64,000 bases of DNA from Photobacterium jeanii (GCF_001650345.1 NZ_LVHF01000025.1:161548-225547); one strand, 5' to 3'; counted from the stretch's first letter, positions 43,900-55,078 are shown. Notes: generated from the sequence alone by a model not told the origin. Made by a program: numbers and translations.

Positions 43900-45294
43900 T
43901 TAACCGTTTTGTTGAGCGTGTGGGTTACGTGTATTTTCACCAGTGTTTAGGTTACGCATCAGTAGACCGAAATCTAGATCCATATCAGCAGGAACAGGGA
44001 TGAATACGAAGTGACCGTTACCTTTAGCATCATCAATGCTTTCAGACTTACGGTTTTCCATCATCTCTAGATTGAAGATCACGTTACCTTTTGGTGTCAT
44101 TACTTCTAGGCTATCACCAACAACGAATTTGTTCTTCACTTCAACTTCAGCAAGGTCGCCACGGCGTTTACCTGTGAACTCACCAACGAATTGCTGTGAA
44201 TCAGAGATTGAGTAACCATAGTCGTAGTTTTGGTACGCATCATGTGTGTGACGACGTAGGAAACCTTCGGTGTAACCACGGTGTGCAAGGCTTTCAAGCG
44301 TACCCATTAGGCTTGGGTCAAATGGCTTGCCAGCGACTGCATCATCAATTGCTTTACGGTAAACCTGCGCAGTACGTGCACAGTAGTAGAATGACTTAGT
44401 ACGACCTTCGATTTTCAGTGAGTGAACACCCATCTTAGTCAAACGCTCGACGTGTTGAACGGCACGTAGATCTTTTGAGTTCATGATGTAAGTGCCGTGC
44501 TCGTCTTCAAACGCTGCCATTTTTTCTTCTGGACGGTGCGCTTCGCTTAGCAGTACCACGTCGTCAATTGGCTTACCACGACCGATAGTGGTTTCAGGAC
44601 GCTCATCTTGCACTTCGATTGCTTGAGTGCTTTCAGGAGTGAACTCTTCAACGATTTGGCCAGCGTCGTTTTCAGCGCCTTTCTCAACTTTGTATTCCCA
44701 ACGACATGCGTTAGTACATGTACCTTGGTTAGGGTCACGTTTGTTGATGTAGCCAGACAGTAAGCAACGGCCAGAGTACGCCATACATAGCGCGCCGTGT
44801 ACGAATACTTCTAGTTCCGTTTCAGGACAGTGTTCGCGGATCTCTTCGATTTCTTCAAGTGATAGCTCACGAGAAACGATCACACGCTCAACGCCGTTGG
44901 CAGCCCAGAATTTCACGGTTGCCCAGTTTACTGCGTTCGCTTGAACAGATAGGTGGATCGGCATTTCTGGGAATGCTTCACGAACCATCATGATAAGACC
45001 AGGATCTGACATGATAAGTGCGTCAGGACCCATTTCTACCACAGGCTTAAGGTCGCGAATGAAGGTCTTTAGTTTTGAGTTATGCGGCTGAATGTTACAT
45101 ACCACGTACAGTTTTTTACCCTGTGCGTGTGCTTCATTGATACCGATTTGTAGGTTTTCGTGGTTGAACTCGTTGTTACGAACACGAAGGCTGTAACGTG
45201 GTTGGCCTGCGTAAACAGCATCTGCACCGTACGCGAACGCGTAGCGCATGTTTTTAAGACTACCAGCAGGGGATAACAATTCAGGTTTAAACAT
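43900..45294 (-). CDS. trhP: tRNA hydroxylation protein P (U32 peptidase family)
   Basis: A U32-family protein (YegQ) required for prephenate-dependent hydroxylation of wobble U34 to ho5U in tRNA. Hallmarks: ELLSPAGSLKNMRYAFAYGADAVYAG at the start and VFHGALC...SGRCLLS near residue 160 with several conserved Cys (GTCTNACRWEY). ATG 45294 gives the family-like start MFKPELLSPAG; the frame is open to 45336. The frame contains a CTA-rich codon bias like highly expressed neighbours. Confidence 0.92.
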   Translation of the reverse strand: MFKPELLSPAGSLKNMRYAFAYGADAVYAGQPRYSLRVRNNEFNHENLQIGINEAHAQGKKLYVVCNIQPHNSKLKTFIRDLKPVVEMGPDALIMSDPGLIMMVREAFPEMPIHLSVQANAVNWATVKFWAANGVERVIVSRELSLEEIEEIREHCPETELEVFVHGALCMAYSGRCLLSGYINKRDPNQGTCTNACRWEYKVEKGAENDAGQIVEEFTPESTQAIEVQDERPETTIGRGKPIDDVVLLSEAHRPEEKMAAFEDEHGTYIMNSKDLRAVQHVERLTKMGVHSLKIEGRTKSFYYCARTAQVYRKAIDDAVAGKPFDPSLMGTLESLAHRGYTEGFLRRHTHDAYQNYDYGYSISDSQQFVGEFTGKRRGDLAEVEVKNKFVVGDSLEVMTPKGNVIFNLEMMENRKSESIDDAKGNGHFVFIPVPADMDLDFGLLMRNLNTGENTRNPHAQQNG

Positions 45295-45408
45295 AGCTCT
45301 ATAATTCTCAGTGTCTGATTGCAAATCAGGCCGCAATCACCTAGTGATGCGGAAGGGGAGGCGATTTTACTGTGAACTGCACCACAAAGGCAAATATGTG
45401 AGCAGGAA

Positions 45409-45438
45409 CAAAAAAAGGCCACCGTATTCGGTAGCCTT
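45409..45438 (-). terminator. Terminator of rdgC
   Basis: On the minus strand AAGGCTACCG-AATA-CGGTGGCCTT is followed by TTTTT, 33 bp after the rdgC stop. Confidence 0.88.
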
Positions 45439-45470
45439 GAGTATGGTTGAGTTAGTGCGTTTTACAACGC

Positions 45471-46382
45471 TTACTCTTTGGCTTCAAGGCCGCCTAACAC
45501 TTCAAATAGGTTAGGCAGGAAGGCCGAGAACTCACCACACATTAGCGATAAATCAGCGTCGATGCGTTGTGCTACATCTTCGCGGTCGATATCGTCGTTT
45601 TCATCTTTTAGCTCATCGCTGAACTTTAAGCGTTTAACTGATAGGTCATCGCTCAGAACAAAGTCGATGCGATCTTGCCAGTTCAGCGCCAGCTTAGTTA
45701 CCACTTTGTCAGCTTCGATGTGCGCAAGGATCTCATCACAGCTTAGGTCTTGCTGCTTACAACGGATCACACCGCCTTCTTCAAGCATGGCTTTGAATTC
45801 CGCTTCTTCACCAATGGTGAAACCCGTTGGGCTTTCGTTTGAGCGTACCCATTCGGTTAGCGTGAGCTCTGCTGGTTTTTCTGGCGTAACCGGAACCACT
45901 GGCAAGCTACCGATAGATTTACGTAACAGCGCCAGCATATCTTCAGCTTTTTTGAAGCTACCCGCATCAACCACTACATAACCTAGCTTTGGCATGATCA
46001 ACGCGTAAGTTTGTGAATGACGGCTAAATGCGCGTGGTAGTAAGTCCATCACGATTTCGTCTTTGATGGTGTCTTTTTCTGTTTTCTTCAGTTTGCGACC
46101 AAGATCTTTTTCTTGCATCTCGATCTTGTTGTTCATCGATTCTTTGATCACAGAAGCCGGCAGCATTTTTTCTTCTTTGCGTGCACAAATCAGAATGTTG
46201 TCACCTGCAACGTGAGTGAACATGTCACCGTGCTTACCTAAAGCATGCGCCCAGCCAAATTTGTGCTGGTCTTGGCTTCCACAAGGGGTAAAGCGAAACT
46301 CTTCTAACTGCTTTTCCAGTTGATCGGGATTGAGGTCAATTTCGCGGGTAAAGCGGTAGGTCAGTATGTTTTTAAACCACAT
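45471..46382 (-). CDS. rdgC: Recombination-associated protein RdgC
   Basis: Ring-shaped non-specific DNA-binding protein that limits RecA activity. The 303-residue product begins [11 protein letters not shown], a family hallmark, and contains [16 protein letters not shown] and [28 protein letters not shown] use ATG 46382; the frame is open to 46412. The gene is divergent from sbcDC. Confidence 0.95.
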   Translation of the reverse strand: MWFKNILTYRFTREIDLNPDQLEKQLEEFRFTPCGSQDQHKFGWAHALGKHGDMFTHVAGDNILICARKEEKMLPASVIKESMNNKIEMQEKDLGRKLKKTEKDTIKDEIVMDLLPRAFSRHSQTYALIMPKLGYVVVDAGSFKKAEDMLALLRKSIGSLPVVPVTPEKPAELTLTEWVRSNESPTGFTIGEEAEFKAMLEEGGVIRCKQQDLSCDEILAHIEADKVVTKLALNWQDRIDFVLSDDLSVKRLKFSDELKDENDDIDREDVAQRIDADLSLMCGEFSAFLPNLFEVLGGLEAKE

Positions 46383-46527
46383 CATGGTTGCTACAAATCC
46401 TAGGTTGGGCATTAGGTTGCCAATCTTATTGTATTTCGGGCTCGATTGCTGCGGTTTTTTCGGTATCGCCTCTTTGTTATTAGGGGGAGTAGGTTAAAAT
46501 CGAAGGCAGAAAATTTTAGGGTGATCC

Positions 46528-47784
46528 GTGAAACGACAAATGAAAATTCTCCATACCTCAGATTGGCATCTCGGCCATCAATTGCACGGCTACAGCCGTG
46601 ATTTCGAGCACCAAGCTTTCCTTGATTGGCTTGCTGACACTTTAGAGCAACATCAGATTGATGCCTTGCTGGTGGCAGGAGATATTTTTGATACCGCTAA
46701 CCCGCCTGCGAGTGCGTGGCGAATGCTGTATCGCTTCTTAGCTAGGATGGCGAAAAGCCTGCCGAAGCTGGATGTGGTCATGATTGGCGGTAACCACGAC
46801 TCACCAAGTAAGCTCGATGCGCCGCATGAGCTGCTTAAAGCTTTTGATTTGCACATGGTTGGCGGTATTCACCGCGATGATAGCGGTGCATTGGATTGCG
46901 AGCGCATGCTCGTGCCTTTGACCAATAGCCAAGGTGAGCAAGCGGCATGGGTATTGGCAGTGCCGTTTTTGCGAAGCGCTGATTTGCGAACTGACAATTT
47001 GAGTGACGACGATGATCGCTTGATCAAGGGGGTCGAAACCCTGTACGCAGAAATGACAGCCACTGCCCGTGAACTTCAGGGTGATAACCAAGCTTTGATT
47101 GGTATGGGGCACGCGTACATGGCGTCAGGCAAGCTATCCGAGATGTCGGAGCGTCGAGTGCTTGGCGGCAATCAACACGCGCTACCCGCCTCAATTTTTG
47201 CCGATGATATAAACTATGTCGCTCTGGGTCACCTGCACTTGGCGCAGCGTGTGGCGAAACAAGAACATATTCGTTACAGCGGTTCACCACTGCCGCTGTC
47301 GATGTCTGAACGTGATTACAAACACCAAGTGGTGATCACCGAGCTTGATGGCAAAGCAGTAACAGAGATAGAGCAAATCTTTATTCCCCGTACTGTCGAT
47401 ATGCTTAAAGTGCCAACTAAGGCAGCACCGTTGGATCTCGTGTTAGCTGAGCTAAAAGCCCTTGAAGTCGAAGAGTTACCCCGAGAACAACAACCCTTCT
47501 TAGAAGTGCATGTGTTGCTCGATCAGCCACAAGCCTTACTGCGCGAAAAAGTGCTGCAAGCCATTGACGGTAAAGCGGTGCGCCTTGCCAAAATCACCCC
47601 GCATTATCAGCAAACCGAACAACAAAACCCGCTGAACCAACAGCGTTTGTCTGAGGTATCACCACAGCAAGTCTTTGCTCTGAGCTGGGCTAAGAAGTAT
47701 GACGGTGAGCCGAATACGGCGATGGCAACGGCATTTGAAGAATTGCTGATCCATGTCGAAGAAAATGACGGACTAGAATCTTAA
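46528..47784 (+). CDS. sbcD: Exonuclease subunit SbcD
   Basis: Mre11-family nuclease subunit of the SbcCD complex, which cleaves hairpin and protein-blocked DNA ends. Phosphoesterase motifs are clear: HTSDWHLGH, VAGDIFDTANP, GGNHDSP, and YVALGHLHLAQ with HIRYSGSPLP. GTG at 46528 has AGGGTG upstream; ATG at 46540 (MKILHTSDWH) is the alternative start and closer to the family. sbcC starts 14 bp after the stop. Confidence 0.95.
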   Translation: MKRQMKILHTSDWHLGHQLHGYSRDFEHQAFLDWLADTLEQHQIDALLVAGDIFDTANPPASAWRMLYRFLARMAKSLPKLDVVMIGGNHDSPSKLDAPHELLKAFDLHMVGGIHRDDSGALDCERMLVPLTNSQGEQAAWVLAVPFLRSADLRTDNLSDDDDRLIKGVETLYAEMTATARELQGDNQALIGMGHAYMASGKLSEMSERRVLGGNQHALPASIFADDINYVALGHLHLAQRVAKQEHIRYSGSPLPLSMSERDYKHQVVITELDGKAVTEIEQIFIPRTVDMLKVPTKAAPLDLVLAELKALEVEELPREQQPFLEVHVLLDQPQALLREKVLQAIDGKAVRLAKITPHYQQTEQQNPLNQQRLSEVSPQQVFALSWAKKYDGEPNTAMATAFEELLIHVEENDGLES

Positions 47785-47798
47785 GGGTTGAACGAATC

Positions 47799-50700
47799 AT
47801 GAAAATTTTAGCGCTACGTGGTGAGAACCTTGCCAGTCTTCAGTCTGGATTTGAGATTGATTTTGCTGATGGTCGTTTAGGCGAAAGTGGCTTGTTTGCC
47901 ATTACCGGTAAAACAGGTTCGGGTAAGTCGACCCTGCTTGATGCTATTTGCTTGGCGTTATACGACCGCATTCCGCGTTTGCAGGCCAATAAGAAAAACG
48001 ATGCCGAAATTGGCCGCGATAACGACAATAGCCGTATTAAGGCTAATGATGTCCGCAGTATTTTATCGCGCGGTAAAGCCGAAGGTTTTGCTGAAGTTGA
48101 TTTCGTGGCGAACGATGGTAGTTACTGGCGTGCCCATTGGCATGTTCGCCGGGCGCGTGGTCGAGCGGAAGGGCGGATTCAAGCTTCTGAGCAATGGTTA
48201 GAGAACATTGAAACGGGTCAGCGCTTTGCGGGTAAGAAGCAAGAATTACAAACCGAAATTGAACGCCTTGTCGGATTAACCTTCGATCAATTTCGTCGTG
48301 CTGTGATGCTGCCGCAAGGTGAGTTCGCCGCCTTTTTAAAAGCAGGCGCTGATGAGCGTGCTGCGTTATTGGAACGAATGACGGGCGGTGAAATTTACGG
48401 TCGTTTGTCGGTAGCGGCTTACGAGCGGGCGCGTGAAGAAAAGCAACACTTGGATCAACTACAAGCCAAGTTGGGTGATATTGCGCTGCTGTCAGACGAA
48501 GAGAAACAAGCGCTCAACGAACAACTGACGACTCTCAAGCAAACGTTGCAGCAACTCAATGCCAACATTCAAGTGTTCAAGCAGCACCAGCAAGCAATGG
48601 TGACTGAGCAACAATTGTCCCAGCGTGTGAGTGCGACTAAAGATCAGCTCTCACAGGCAACCGAGCAGCAAGCCGCAGCCAAACCCCGTTATCTCCAATT
48701 AGAGCAAATCGAACAAGCACAGCCCGCTCGCGGTGATTTTGTATTACTTCAGCAAGTACAGCAGCGTATTAGCCACTTGATTGCGACCTTGCAGAATGCA
48801 GAGCAAGCGGTCAATGAGCAGCAGCGCCAAGCAACATCCGCGACCCGTGTTGTTGAGCAGGCGAAGCAATCAGTTAATGAGATTGAGCAAGCATGGCAAG
48901 CGCTTGAGCCGAAATTAAAGCAAGCCGCGAGTTTTGATCAACAGCTTGGCATGCACCGTGAGCAGCTGACTCAACAGCAGAGTGCCCAGCAAGCATTGCA
49001 CCAACAAGTGAATGACCAGCAGCAAGCGGTTACTGCGAGTCAGCAACGCCAAGCGGAGCTTCAACACCAACAGCAGCAGTTGGCGATTTTCTTTGAACAA
49101 CAGCAAACGACCAAAGCTGTATCGGCACAATATGAGGCGGTACAAAGTAGCCTCAGCCAATACCTTGCTGCGCATCGCCAGCTCAGTAGTTTGAGCAAAG
49201 AAAAACAGAAGATCGAATACGATCAACGCGATCAGCAAACACAACAAGCGTCGTTAGATAAGCAGTTGAGTGAGCTTTATCAGCAACGTCAAAGTGGCGA
49301 AAAGCAGCTTGCTGGTTTGGATTTTGATGCGTTGTCGACCCAACAAGTGAACGAGCAGCAGCAACTTCAGCAGCTGCAAACTCAGCTTGATAACTTGCGA
49401 TCTGGCATGGCGGTTATCAAAGAAGCTCAAGGTTACATGACGCAAATTCTGGCGCGTCATGCTGATCACCAACAAGTCTTGAGCGATCAACAAGCCACAG
49501 AGCAACGTCTAGCTGCGTTAGCACCTGAGCTTGAGACATTGAAAGTGCGTCACCAAGAAGCCGAGGCAATGTTGCAGCAAAGCCGTGCGGTGCTGAGCTT
49601 GAATGATTACCGCGCAGAGTTGCAACCAGACCAAGCCTGTCCACTGTGTGGCTCGCACGATCACCCGTATGCAAGTGATGAGCCGCTGGTAGAGAGCGTT
49701 TTGACCGCGCAAATTCAACATGTTGAATCGCTGAGTAAGCAACTCCAGCAACTGGAAGCCGAAGCACATACCTTGCAAGCGCAGCAGCCTAAATTGCAGG
49801 CGCGATTGGATGACTTAATCACCGAGCTACGCCGTTTGCATCAGGCGTTTTGTACGCCGTTGGCAACCAATACCGCGTTACTGGACACATTGGCGGTTGA
49901 GCCGAGCGTGCTAGCACTGCAACAGCTCGATGTATTAACAACACCGCCGACGACTGATTCGCTAACGTCGCAGATCCAAGTTTGGCAGCAGCAGCTTACG
50001 CAGCAGCAAGACGCTTACCAAGCGACTCAGCGCAGTTTGAATGATCGCCAAGCGCAAATGGATCAAGTGCGTCAGCAACAGCAACTCCTGCAACGTTTAC
50101 AACAGCAAGAAAGCACCTTGAAAGATGCGTTAAACCAGCACCAACAGCAGGCAACGCAATGGCAAGAACGCTTACATTCGCTTGAGCAGCAAAGTCAGGT
50201 TCAGCAACAAGTGCTGCAAGCACGTGACAGTGCGCTGAATGCGGTATTTGGTAGTGATGAGTGGTTACAGCAATTGCGTCAGCTTGGTGAGTCGCAGTAT
50301 TTAGATCAACTGCAACAAGCGGTTGCCTTCTATCAGCAACAAAACCAAGTCCAAGAGCAGGTTGAGAAGCAGTTGACCGAACTCGCTCCTGTTTTGGCGA
50401 CACAGCAACAAGCGTTACAACAAGCGCAAGCTGATAGCCAACAAGCCGAGCAAGCACTCGCGCAACTGAATCAAACCATCGAGCAAGTGTGGCAACAACG
50501 TTGTGCACTCATCGGTGAGCAAAGTATTGAAAACTTGGAAGCGAGCCATAAAGCATCACTTGTGACGAGCAAGCAAGGCTTGAGTGATGCCGAAACGCAA
50601 TTACGCCAAGTGCACGATGCCCTAACGGCTGCAACCACCAATATCGCCAATATTAAGCAGCAACAGCAAGAGGCTGAGACTGAGTGCCAAACCCATCAAG

Positions 50701-51596
50701 CGACGTGGCAGCAATGGCAAGCGAAGTTGGGGCTTGATGAGGCGCAGTTAACTGAGCTACTGAACAAAGATGAAAATTGGCTTGGCCAAGAGCGCTCAGC
50801 ATTAAAAGCCCTAGAGCAAGCGGTATCGGCAGCGCAAACCTTGCTGGTTGAGCGTGAGCAAGCATTGGTAGAGCATCAGCCTATAGTCGCTGCGGCGACA
50901 GCTTGGTTTAACGAACACGCCTTTACCGATGATCTTGAGCAGCAAAATGTGCAATTAACACAATGGGATGCGGACAAATCGAGCCAAGAAGAACAAGTGT
51001 TCCAGTTGCGTCAGCGTTTAACACAAGCCGAGCAAGCCCAACAGCAAGCAGGCGAGTTAACCGAGAAGTTAACCTCACAGCAGCAGCAAACCGAGCTGTG
51101 GCTGCAAATGAGCGAGCTGATTGGCTCGGCAACCGGTAATAAATTCCGCACCTTAGCGCAAGGCTTGACCCTGCAACAGCTGGTGGTGTTGGCGAATGAA
51201 CATTTACACGATTTGGCGCCACGTTACGCATTGCAACCGGTGCCGAATAGCCCGCTGGCGTTGCAAGTGATTGACCATGATATGGGCGATGAGGTGCGTA
51301 GTGTCGAATCGCTATCGGGCGGTGAGAGTTTCTTGGTGTCTCTGGCGTTGGCATTGGCATTGGCGTCACTGGCGGCGGATACCCGTCAGTTGGGCTCACT
51401 GTTTATTGATGAAGGCTTTGGTACGCTCGATCCAGATAGCTTGGAAATGGCACTCGCTTGTTTGGATGCCTTGCAAGCCGATGGTCGTCAAATTGGGGTG
51501 ATTTCTCACGTTGGCACCTTGGTTGAGCGGATCGGGGTTCAAGTGGCGGTCGAAGCGCAAGGTGGCGGACGCAGTAAAATCGCTATTCGCGGCTAG
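47799..51596 (+). CDS. sbcC: Exonuclease subunit SbcC, Gln-rich
   Basis: Rad50-like ATPase partner of SbcD. Walker A GKTGSGKST near residue 37, signature LSGGESFLVSLALALALASL and Walker B LFIDEGFGTLD near the C-terminus. The zinc hook CPLCGSHDH sits in the middle (about residue 616). At 1265 residues it is longer than E. coli SbcC (1048), and the coiled coils are unusually rich in Gln, encoded by many CAG/CAA runs. The reading frame is intact. Confidence 0.95.
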   Translation: MKILALRGENLASLQSGFEIDFADGRLGESGLFAITGKTGSGKSTLLDAICLALYDRIPRLQANKKNDAEIGRDNDNSRIKANDVRSILSRGKAEGFAEVDFVANDGSYWRAHWHVRRARGRAEGRIQASEQWLENIETGQRFAGKKQELQTEIERLVGLTFDQFRRAVMLPQGEFAAFLKAGADERAALLERMTGGEIYGRLSVAAYERAREEKQHLDQLQAKLGDIALLSDEEKQALNEQLTTLKQTLQQLNANIQVFKQHQQAMVTEQQLSQRVSATKDQLSQATEQQAAAKPRYLQLEQIEQAQPARGDFVLLQQVQQRISHLIATLQNAEQAVNEQQRQATSATRVVEQAKQSVNEIEQAWQALEPKLKQAASFDQQLGMHREQLTQQQSAQQALHQQVNDQQQAVTASQQRQAELQHQQQQLAIFFEQQQTTKAVSAQYEAVQSSLSQYLAAHRQLSSLSKEKQKIEYDQRDQQTQQASLDKQLSELYQQRQSGEKQLAGLDFDALSTQQVNEQQQLQQLQTQLDNLRSGMAVIKEAQGYMTQILARHADHQQVLSDQQATEQRLAALAPELETLKVRHQEAEAMLQQSRAVLSLNDYRAELQPDQACPLCGSHDHPYASDEPLVESVLTAQIQHVESLSKQLQQLEAEAHTLQAQQPKLQARLDDLITELRRLHQAFCTPLATNTALLDTLAVEPSVLALQQLDVLTTPPTTDSLTSQIQVWQQQLTQQQDAYQATQRSLNDRQAQMDQVRQQQQLLQRLQQQESTLKDALNQHQQQATQWQERLHSLEQQSQVQQQVLQARDSALNAVFGSDEWLQQLRQLGESQYLDQLQQAVAFYQQQNQVQEQVEKQLTELAPVLATQQQALQQAQADSQQAEQALAQLNQTIEQVWQQRCALIGEQSIENLEASHKASLVTSKQGLSDAETQLRQVHDALTAATTNIANIKQQQQEAETECQTHQATWQQWQAKLGLDEAQLTELLNKDENWLGQERSALKALEQAVSAAQTLLVEREQALVEHQPIVAAATAWFNEHAFTDDLEQQNVQLTQWDADKSSQEEQVFQLRQRLTQAEQAQQQAGELTEKLTSQQQQTELWLQMSELIGSATGNKFRTLAQGLTLQQLVVLANEHLHDLAPRYALQPVPNSPLALQVIDHDMGDEVRSVESLSGGESFLVSLALALALASLAADTRQLGSLFIDEGFGTLDPDSLEMALACLDALQADGRQIGVISHVGTLVERIGVQVAVEAQGGGRSKIAIRG

Positions 51597-51609
51597 GGTG
51601 AAACCGATA

Positions 51610-51650
51610 AGCAGGCTAATTGACTGATTTGTATATAGCATTAGCCTGCT
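51610..51650 (+). terminator. Hairpin after sbcC
   Basis: AGCAGGCTAAT (51610-51620) and ATTAGCCTGCT (51640-51650) form an 11-bp stem with a 19-nt loop, 14 bp after the sbcC stop. No T-tract follows, so termination is uncertain. Confidence 0.45.
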
Positions 51651-51708
51651 ATCAAAGTGTGGTAAATGTCAGATTACTTTTTATGGTCACCATGACTTTT
51701 ATTACACG

Positions 51709-51742
51709 AGGTCACAAAAGTGTCATAATTAACACTGATAAT
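51709..51742 (+). promoter_or_regulatory. Pho box and -10 of phoB
   Basis: AGGTCACAAAAGTGTCAT (51709-51726) matches 14 of 18 positions of the Pho box (two TGTCA-type repeats 11 bp apart), and GATAAT (51737-51742) lies 10 bp further, as in PhoB-activated promoters. It points to autoregulation of phoBR. Confidence 0.75.
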
Positions 51743-51781
51743 GTCGCCGACGACAGCAACGACAATTAGGTAAAAATCACT

Positions 51782-52471
51782 ATGGTAAGACGGATTCTTG
51801 TAGTCGAAGACGAAGCACCAATCCGCGAAATGTTGTGTTTCGTACTTGAGCAAAAGGGATATCAAGCTATCGAAGCTGAGGATTACGACAGCGCGCTTGA
51901 AAAAATTTGCGAACCCTACCCAGAACTTATTCTGCTTGATTGGATGCTGCCAGGTGGCTCAGGCATCAATCTGATCAAACACCTAAAACGTGACGAAATG
52001 ACCCGCCAAATTCCGGTGGTGATGTTAACGGCGCGTGGTGAAGAGGAAGATAAGGTTCGAGGGCTTGAAGTTGGCGCTGACGACTACATTACCAAGCCTT
52101 TCTCACCTAAAGAGTTAATGGCCCGCTTGAAAGCCGTGATGCGTCGCGTGTCGCCAACTTCGTTGGATGATGTGATTGATGTGCATGGCTTGAAGTTAGA
52201 TCCGGTATCACACCGCGTGACATCCAATGAAGCGCCGCTCGATATGGGGCCTACCGAATTTAAAATGCTGCACTTCTTTATGACCCACCAAGAGCGTGTT
52301 TATAGCCGTGAACAGCTATTAAACAACGTGTGGGGTACCAATGTGTACGTTGAAGACCGTACCGTGGATGTGCATATTCGTCGCCTACGCAAAGCACTAG
52401 AGCCGGATGGTCACGATAAAATGGTGCAAACCGTGCGCGGTGCGGGTTACCGCTTCTCAACCCGAGTTTAG
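51782..52471 (+). CDS. phoB: Phosphate regulon response regulator PhoB
   Basis: A 229-residue OmpR-type regulator: receiver with acidic pair VVEDE, phosphoacceptor Asp in LLDWMLPG (D53), MLTARGEE and ITKPF, then a winged-helix domain ([30 protein letters not shown]). Activates Pho-regulon genes when phosphate is low. Followed by phoR, with a Pho box upstream. Confidence 0.97.
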   Translation: MVRRILVVEDEAPIREMLCFVLEQKGYQAIEAEDYDSALEKICEPYPELILLDWMLPGGSGINLIKHLKRDEMTRQIPVVMLTARGEEEDKVRGLEVGADDYITKPFSPKELMARLKAVMRRVSPTSLDDVIDVHGLKLDPVSHRVTSNEAPLDMGPTEFKMLHFFMTHQERVYSREQLLNNVWGTNVYVEDRTVDVHIRRLRKALEPDGHDKMVQTVRGAGYRFSTRV

Positions 52472-52534
52472 ATTTAGCATATTGCCACCGACAAGCGCGA
52501 CCCAATCGACCTTTGAGGTGGCTTAGAGGTCATC

Positions 52535-53845
52535 ATGGTAGAACGCTTATCGTGGAAAAAACTGGTGTGGGAACTGCTGATCATTTATCTGCCTTGGGTT
52601 GTCTTGGGGCTGATTTTTGACTCTGTTCCTATGTCGTGGTTTCTGCTGGTGGGAACTTGGATCCAACTAGGTTGGCACTTCCATCACCAGTTAAAAATGT
52701 CGAACTGGTTATGGAAAGAGCGCAGCCTCACTCCACCTTCAGGCTCCGGTAGCTGGGAGCCGCTTTTCAATGGCATCTACCGCATGCAGCAACGCAACCG
52801 TCGTCGCCGCAAAGAGCTCGCCACCTTAATTCGCCGTTTCCGTAATGGTGCTGAATCCTTACCCGATGCAGTAGTCGTATTTCGCAGCGAAGGTAATATC
52901 GTTTGGTGTAACAAGCTCGCTCAGCACTTGTTGGGTTTCCGCTGGCCTGACGATGCCGGACAGCCGATCAGTAACCTGCTACGTAGCCCCGACTTTGTGC
53001 GCTACCTTGCCCGTAAAGACTTTGAGCAACCGCTCGAAATTACCGCTCCGTTTAATTACGACCGCACGCTTGAACTGCGGATCATGCGCTATACCGAAGG
53101 TGAGTACCTGATGGTGGTGCGTGATGTTTCGCAGGTGAAGCAGTTAGAAGGTATGCGTCGTAACTTCTTTGCGAACGTTTCTCACGAGCTACGTACTCCG
53201 ATGACGGTACTGCAAGGCTACCTCGAAATGTCGAAAGACCCAGATATGCTGGTGGGACCTATGTGGGATAAAGCCCACGGGGTGATGACAGAGCAATTGC
53301 TGCGAATGAACTCTTTGGTTGAGCAACTCCTGACGCTCTCCAAGATTGAAGCTGCGCCAAATGTGGCGTTGGAAGAAAAAGTGGATGTGCCAGCGATGCT
53401 GGAGATTCTTGAAAAAGAAGCGGTATCACTGAGCGGTGAGCGCGGTCATGAGTTTACGTTTGAGGTCGATAAATCACTGCATGTGTTTGGTGATGACGAT
53501 CAATTGCGCAGCGCGATTTCCAATTTGGTGTACAACGCGGTTAAGCATACTCCTGATCATGCTGCGATCACTGTACGTTGGTTCCAAGCTAATAATGGTC
53601 CACGATTAGAAGTGATCGACAGTGGTGATGGCATTGAGCAACAGCATATTCACCGTTTGACCGAGCGTTTTTATCGCGTTGATAAAGCGCGCTCTCGTGA
53701 AACGGGCGGCAGTGGTTTAGGCTTGGCAATTGTGAAACATGCGCTGAGTCATCACGATTCACAGTTGGAAATTAGCAGTGTGGTTGGTGAAGGCTCAACC
53801 TTTGCTTTTACGTTGCCAAACCGTTTGGTGTCCCGCGCGGCATAA
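52535..53845 (+). CDS. phoR: Phosphate regulon sensor kinase PhoR
   Basis: Membrane histidine kinase of 436 residues. Two N-terminal membrane helices (about 13-45), a charged linker, PAS domain (about 95-205), HisKA with [11 protein letters not shown] box [10 protein letters not shown], and G boxes DSGDGIE and [10 protein letters not shown]. It controls PhoB, with input from the Pst transporter and PhoU. It follows phoB by 63 bp and ends at a terminator. Confidence 0.96.
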   Translation: MVERLSWKKLVWELLIIYLPWVVLGLIFDSVPMSWFLLVGTWIQLGWHFHHQLKMSNWLWKERSLTPPSGSGSWEPLFNGIYRMQQRNRRRRKELATLIRRFRNGAESLPDAVVVFRSEGNIVWCNKLAQHLLGFRWPDDAGQPISNLLRSPDFVRYLARKDFEQPLEITAPFNYDRTLELRIMRYTEGEYLMVVRDVSQVKQLEGMRRNFFANVSHELRTPMTVLQGYLEMSKDPDMLVGPMWDKAHGVMTEQLLRMNSLVEQLLTLSKIEAAPNVALEEKVDVPAMLEILEKEAVSLSGERGHEFTFEVDKSLHVFGDDDQLRSAISNLVYNAVKHTPDHAAITVRWFQANNGPRLEVIDSGDGIEQQHIHRLTERFYRVDKARSRETGGSGLGLAIVKHALSHHDSQLEISSVVGEGSTFAFTLPNRLVSRAA

Positions 53846-53883
53846 GAGAAGGCATTGACCTGACTGTTTGAGTGTTGCATGTT

Positions 53884-53907
53884 AAGCGGTCGTGAGGCCG
53901 CTTTTTA
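53884..53907 (+). terminator. Terminator of phoR
   Basis: AAGCGGTC-GTGA-GGCCGCTT followed by TTTAG, 39 bp after the stop. Confidence 0.8.
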
Positions 53908-53926
53908 GATTGTAAGGAAGTTCAGA

Positions 53927-55000
53927 GTGTTACCGACTGGCGCAAAATCTGTTGTTGATGTTTTAGCTACTGGCCGTACTTTATTTGCTCGTACAATGTT
54001 GGCTGGTGCTTTGATGGCAAGTGCCTTTTTTGCTGGAAACGTCGCAGCGTTAACTTCCTCAGACTCGAATATCAGTCTAAGCCCAAATGTTAGCCAAGCC
54101 GATGGCGTTGGCGAGCTACCGCCTTACCAACGTGTCACCGGTATTTCAGGGACCTTATCGTCGGTCGGTTCGGATACCCTTGCGAATCTGATGACTTATT
54201 GGGCAGAAGAGTTTAAACGCCGCTACCCTAATGTGACGATCCAAGTGCAAGCTGCAGGTTCATCAACCGCGCCCACTGCGTTGACAGAAGTCACCGCGCA
54301 ACTGGGGCCAATGAGCCGTGTTATGAAAGCTCGTGAAGTGGAAGCTTTCGAGCAAGAATATGGTTATAAGCCCACCTCGATTCGGGTCGCCATTGATGCC
54401 TTAGCGGTGTTTGTTCATGAAGATAACCCGTTGCAAGGGATCAACTTTGCCCAACTTGATGCCATTTATTCGCGCACATTACGTTGTGGTGGACAAGCGC
54501 CGATTGAGCGTTGGGGCGATTTAGGGCTGAGCGGACGTTGGCAAGATCGCACGATCCAGTTGTTTGGTCGTAATTCGGTATCGGGTACTTACGGTTATTT
54601 CAAGAAACGTGCGCTGTGCAAAGGCGACTTTCGCAATAACGTTAACGAGCAACCGGGCTCAGCTTCCGTGGTGCAGTCGGTATCAACTTCGTTAAATGGT
54701 ATTGGCTATTCAGGGATTGGTTATCAAACCACGGGGATCCGTGCTATTCCTGTTGCCCGTAAAGGCACTGACTATGTCGAAGCCACGCTTGAAAATTCTG
54801 CCTCAGGCGCGTACCCGTTAGCGCGTTATTTATATATTTACGTCAATAAGCATCCTACTCAGCCACTGTCGCCAATGGTTGCCGAGTTTTTCCGCTTTAT
54901 TCTCTCTAGCGATGGTCAGAAAATCGTAGCCAAAGACGGTTATGTTCCCGTGCCAGCTAAAGTGGTAAAAGAAGATCTCGCCAAGCTGGATTTGCTATAA
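53927..55000 (+). CDS. pstS: Phosphate-binding periplasmic protein PstS
   Basis: High-affinity phosphate-binding subunit. A long signal region with hydrophobic core [18 protein letters not shown] precedes the mature domain. Phosphate-binding segments: [32 protein letters not shown]. 357 residues. GTG at 53927 has AAGGAAG 8 nt upstream. It lies away from pstCAB, which are across ppx-ppk-gcvR, as in V. cholerae VC0721-0727. The preceding phoR terminator suggests its own promoter, but I did not find a Pho box. Confidence 0.9.
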   Translation: MLPTGAKSVVDVLATGRTLFARTMLAGALMASAFFAGNVAALTSSDSNISLSPNVSQADGVGELPPYQRVTGISGTLSSVGSDTLANLMTYWAEEFKRRYPNVTIQVQAAGSSTAPTALTEVTAQLGPMSRVMKAREVEAFEQEYGYKPTSIRVAIDALAVFVHEDNPLQGINFAQLDAIYSRTLRCGGQAPIERWGDLGLSGRWQDRTIQLFGRNSVSGTYGYFKKRALCKGDFRNNVNEQPGSASVVQSVSTSLNGIGYSGIGYQTTGIRAIPVARKGTDYVEATLENSASGAYPLARYLYIYVNKHPTQPLSPMVAEFFRFILSSDGQKIVAKDGYVPVPAKVVKEDLAKLDLL

Positions 55001-55039
55001 CCGCCTTCAAGGCCTAGCCCTATTTTTTCGTTTCCATAT

Positions 55040-55078
55040 AACAAAGCCTCATAGCCAAGAGTTATGAGGCTTTGTTGT
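55040..55078. terminator. Bidirectional terminator between pstS and ppx
   Basis: AACAAAGCCTCATA and TATGAGGCTTTGTT form a perfect 14-bp stem (55040-55053 with 55063-55076) between convergent genes. Confidence 0.92.

Noticed and set aside
48500..51100. CAG/CAA-rich repeats in sbcC as a CRISPR-like or satellite array
   Set aside because: They are Gln codons in an intact coiled-coil reading frame with no fixed repeat unit.
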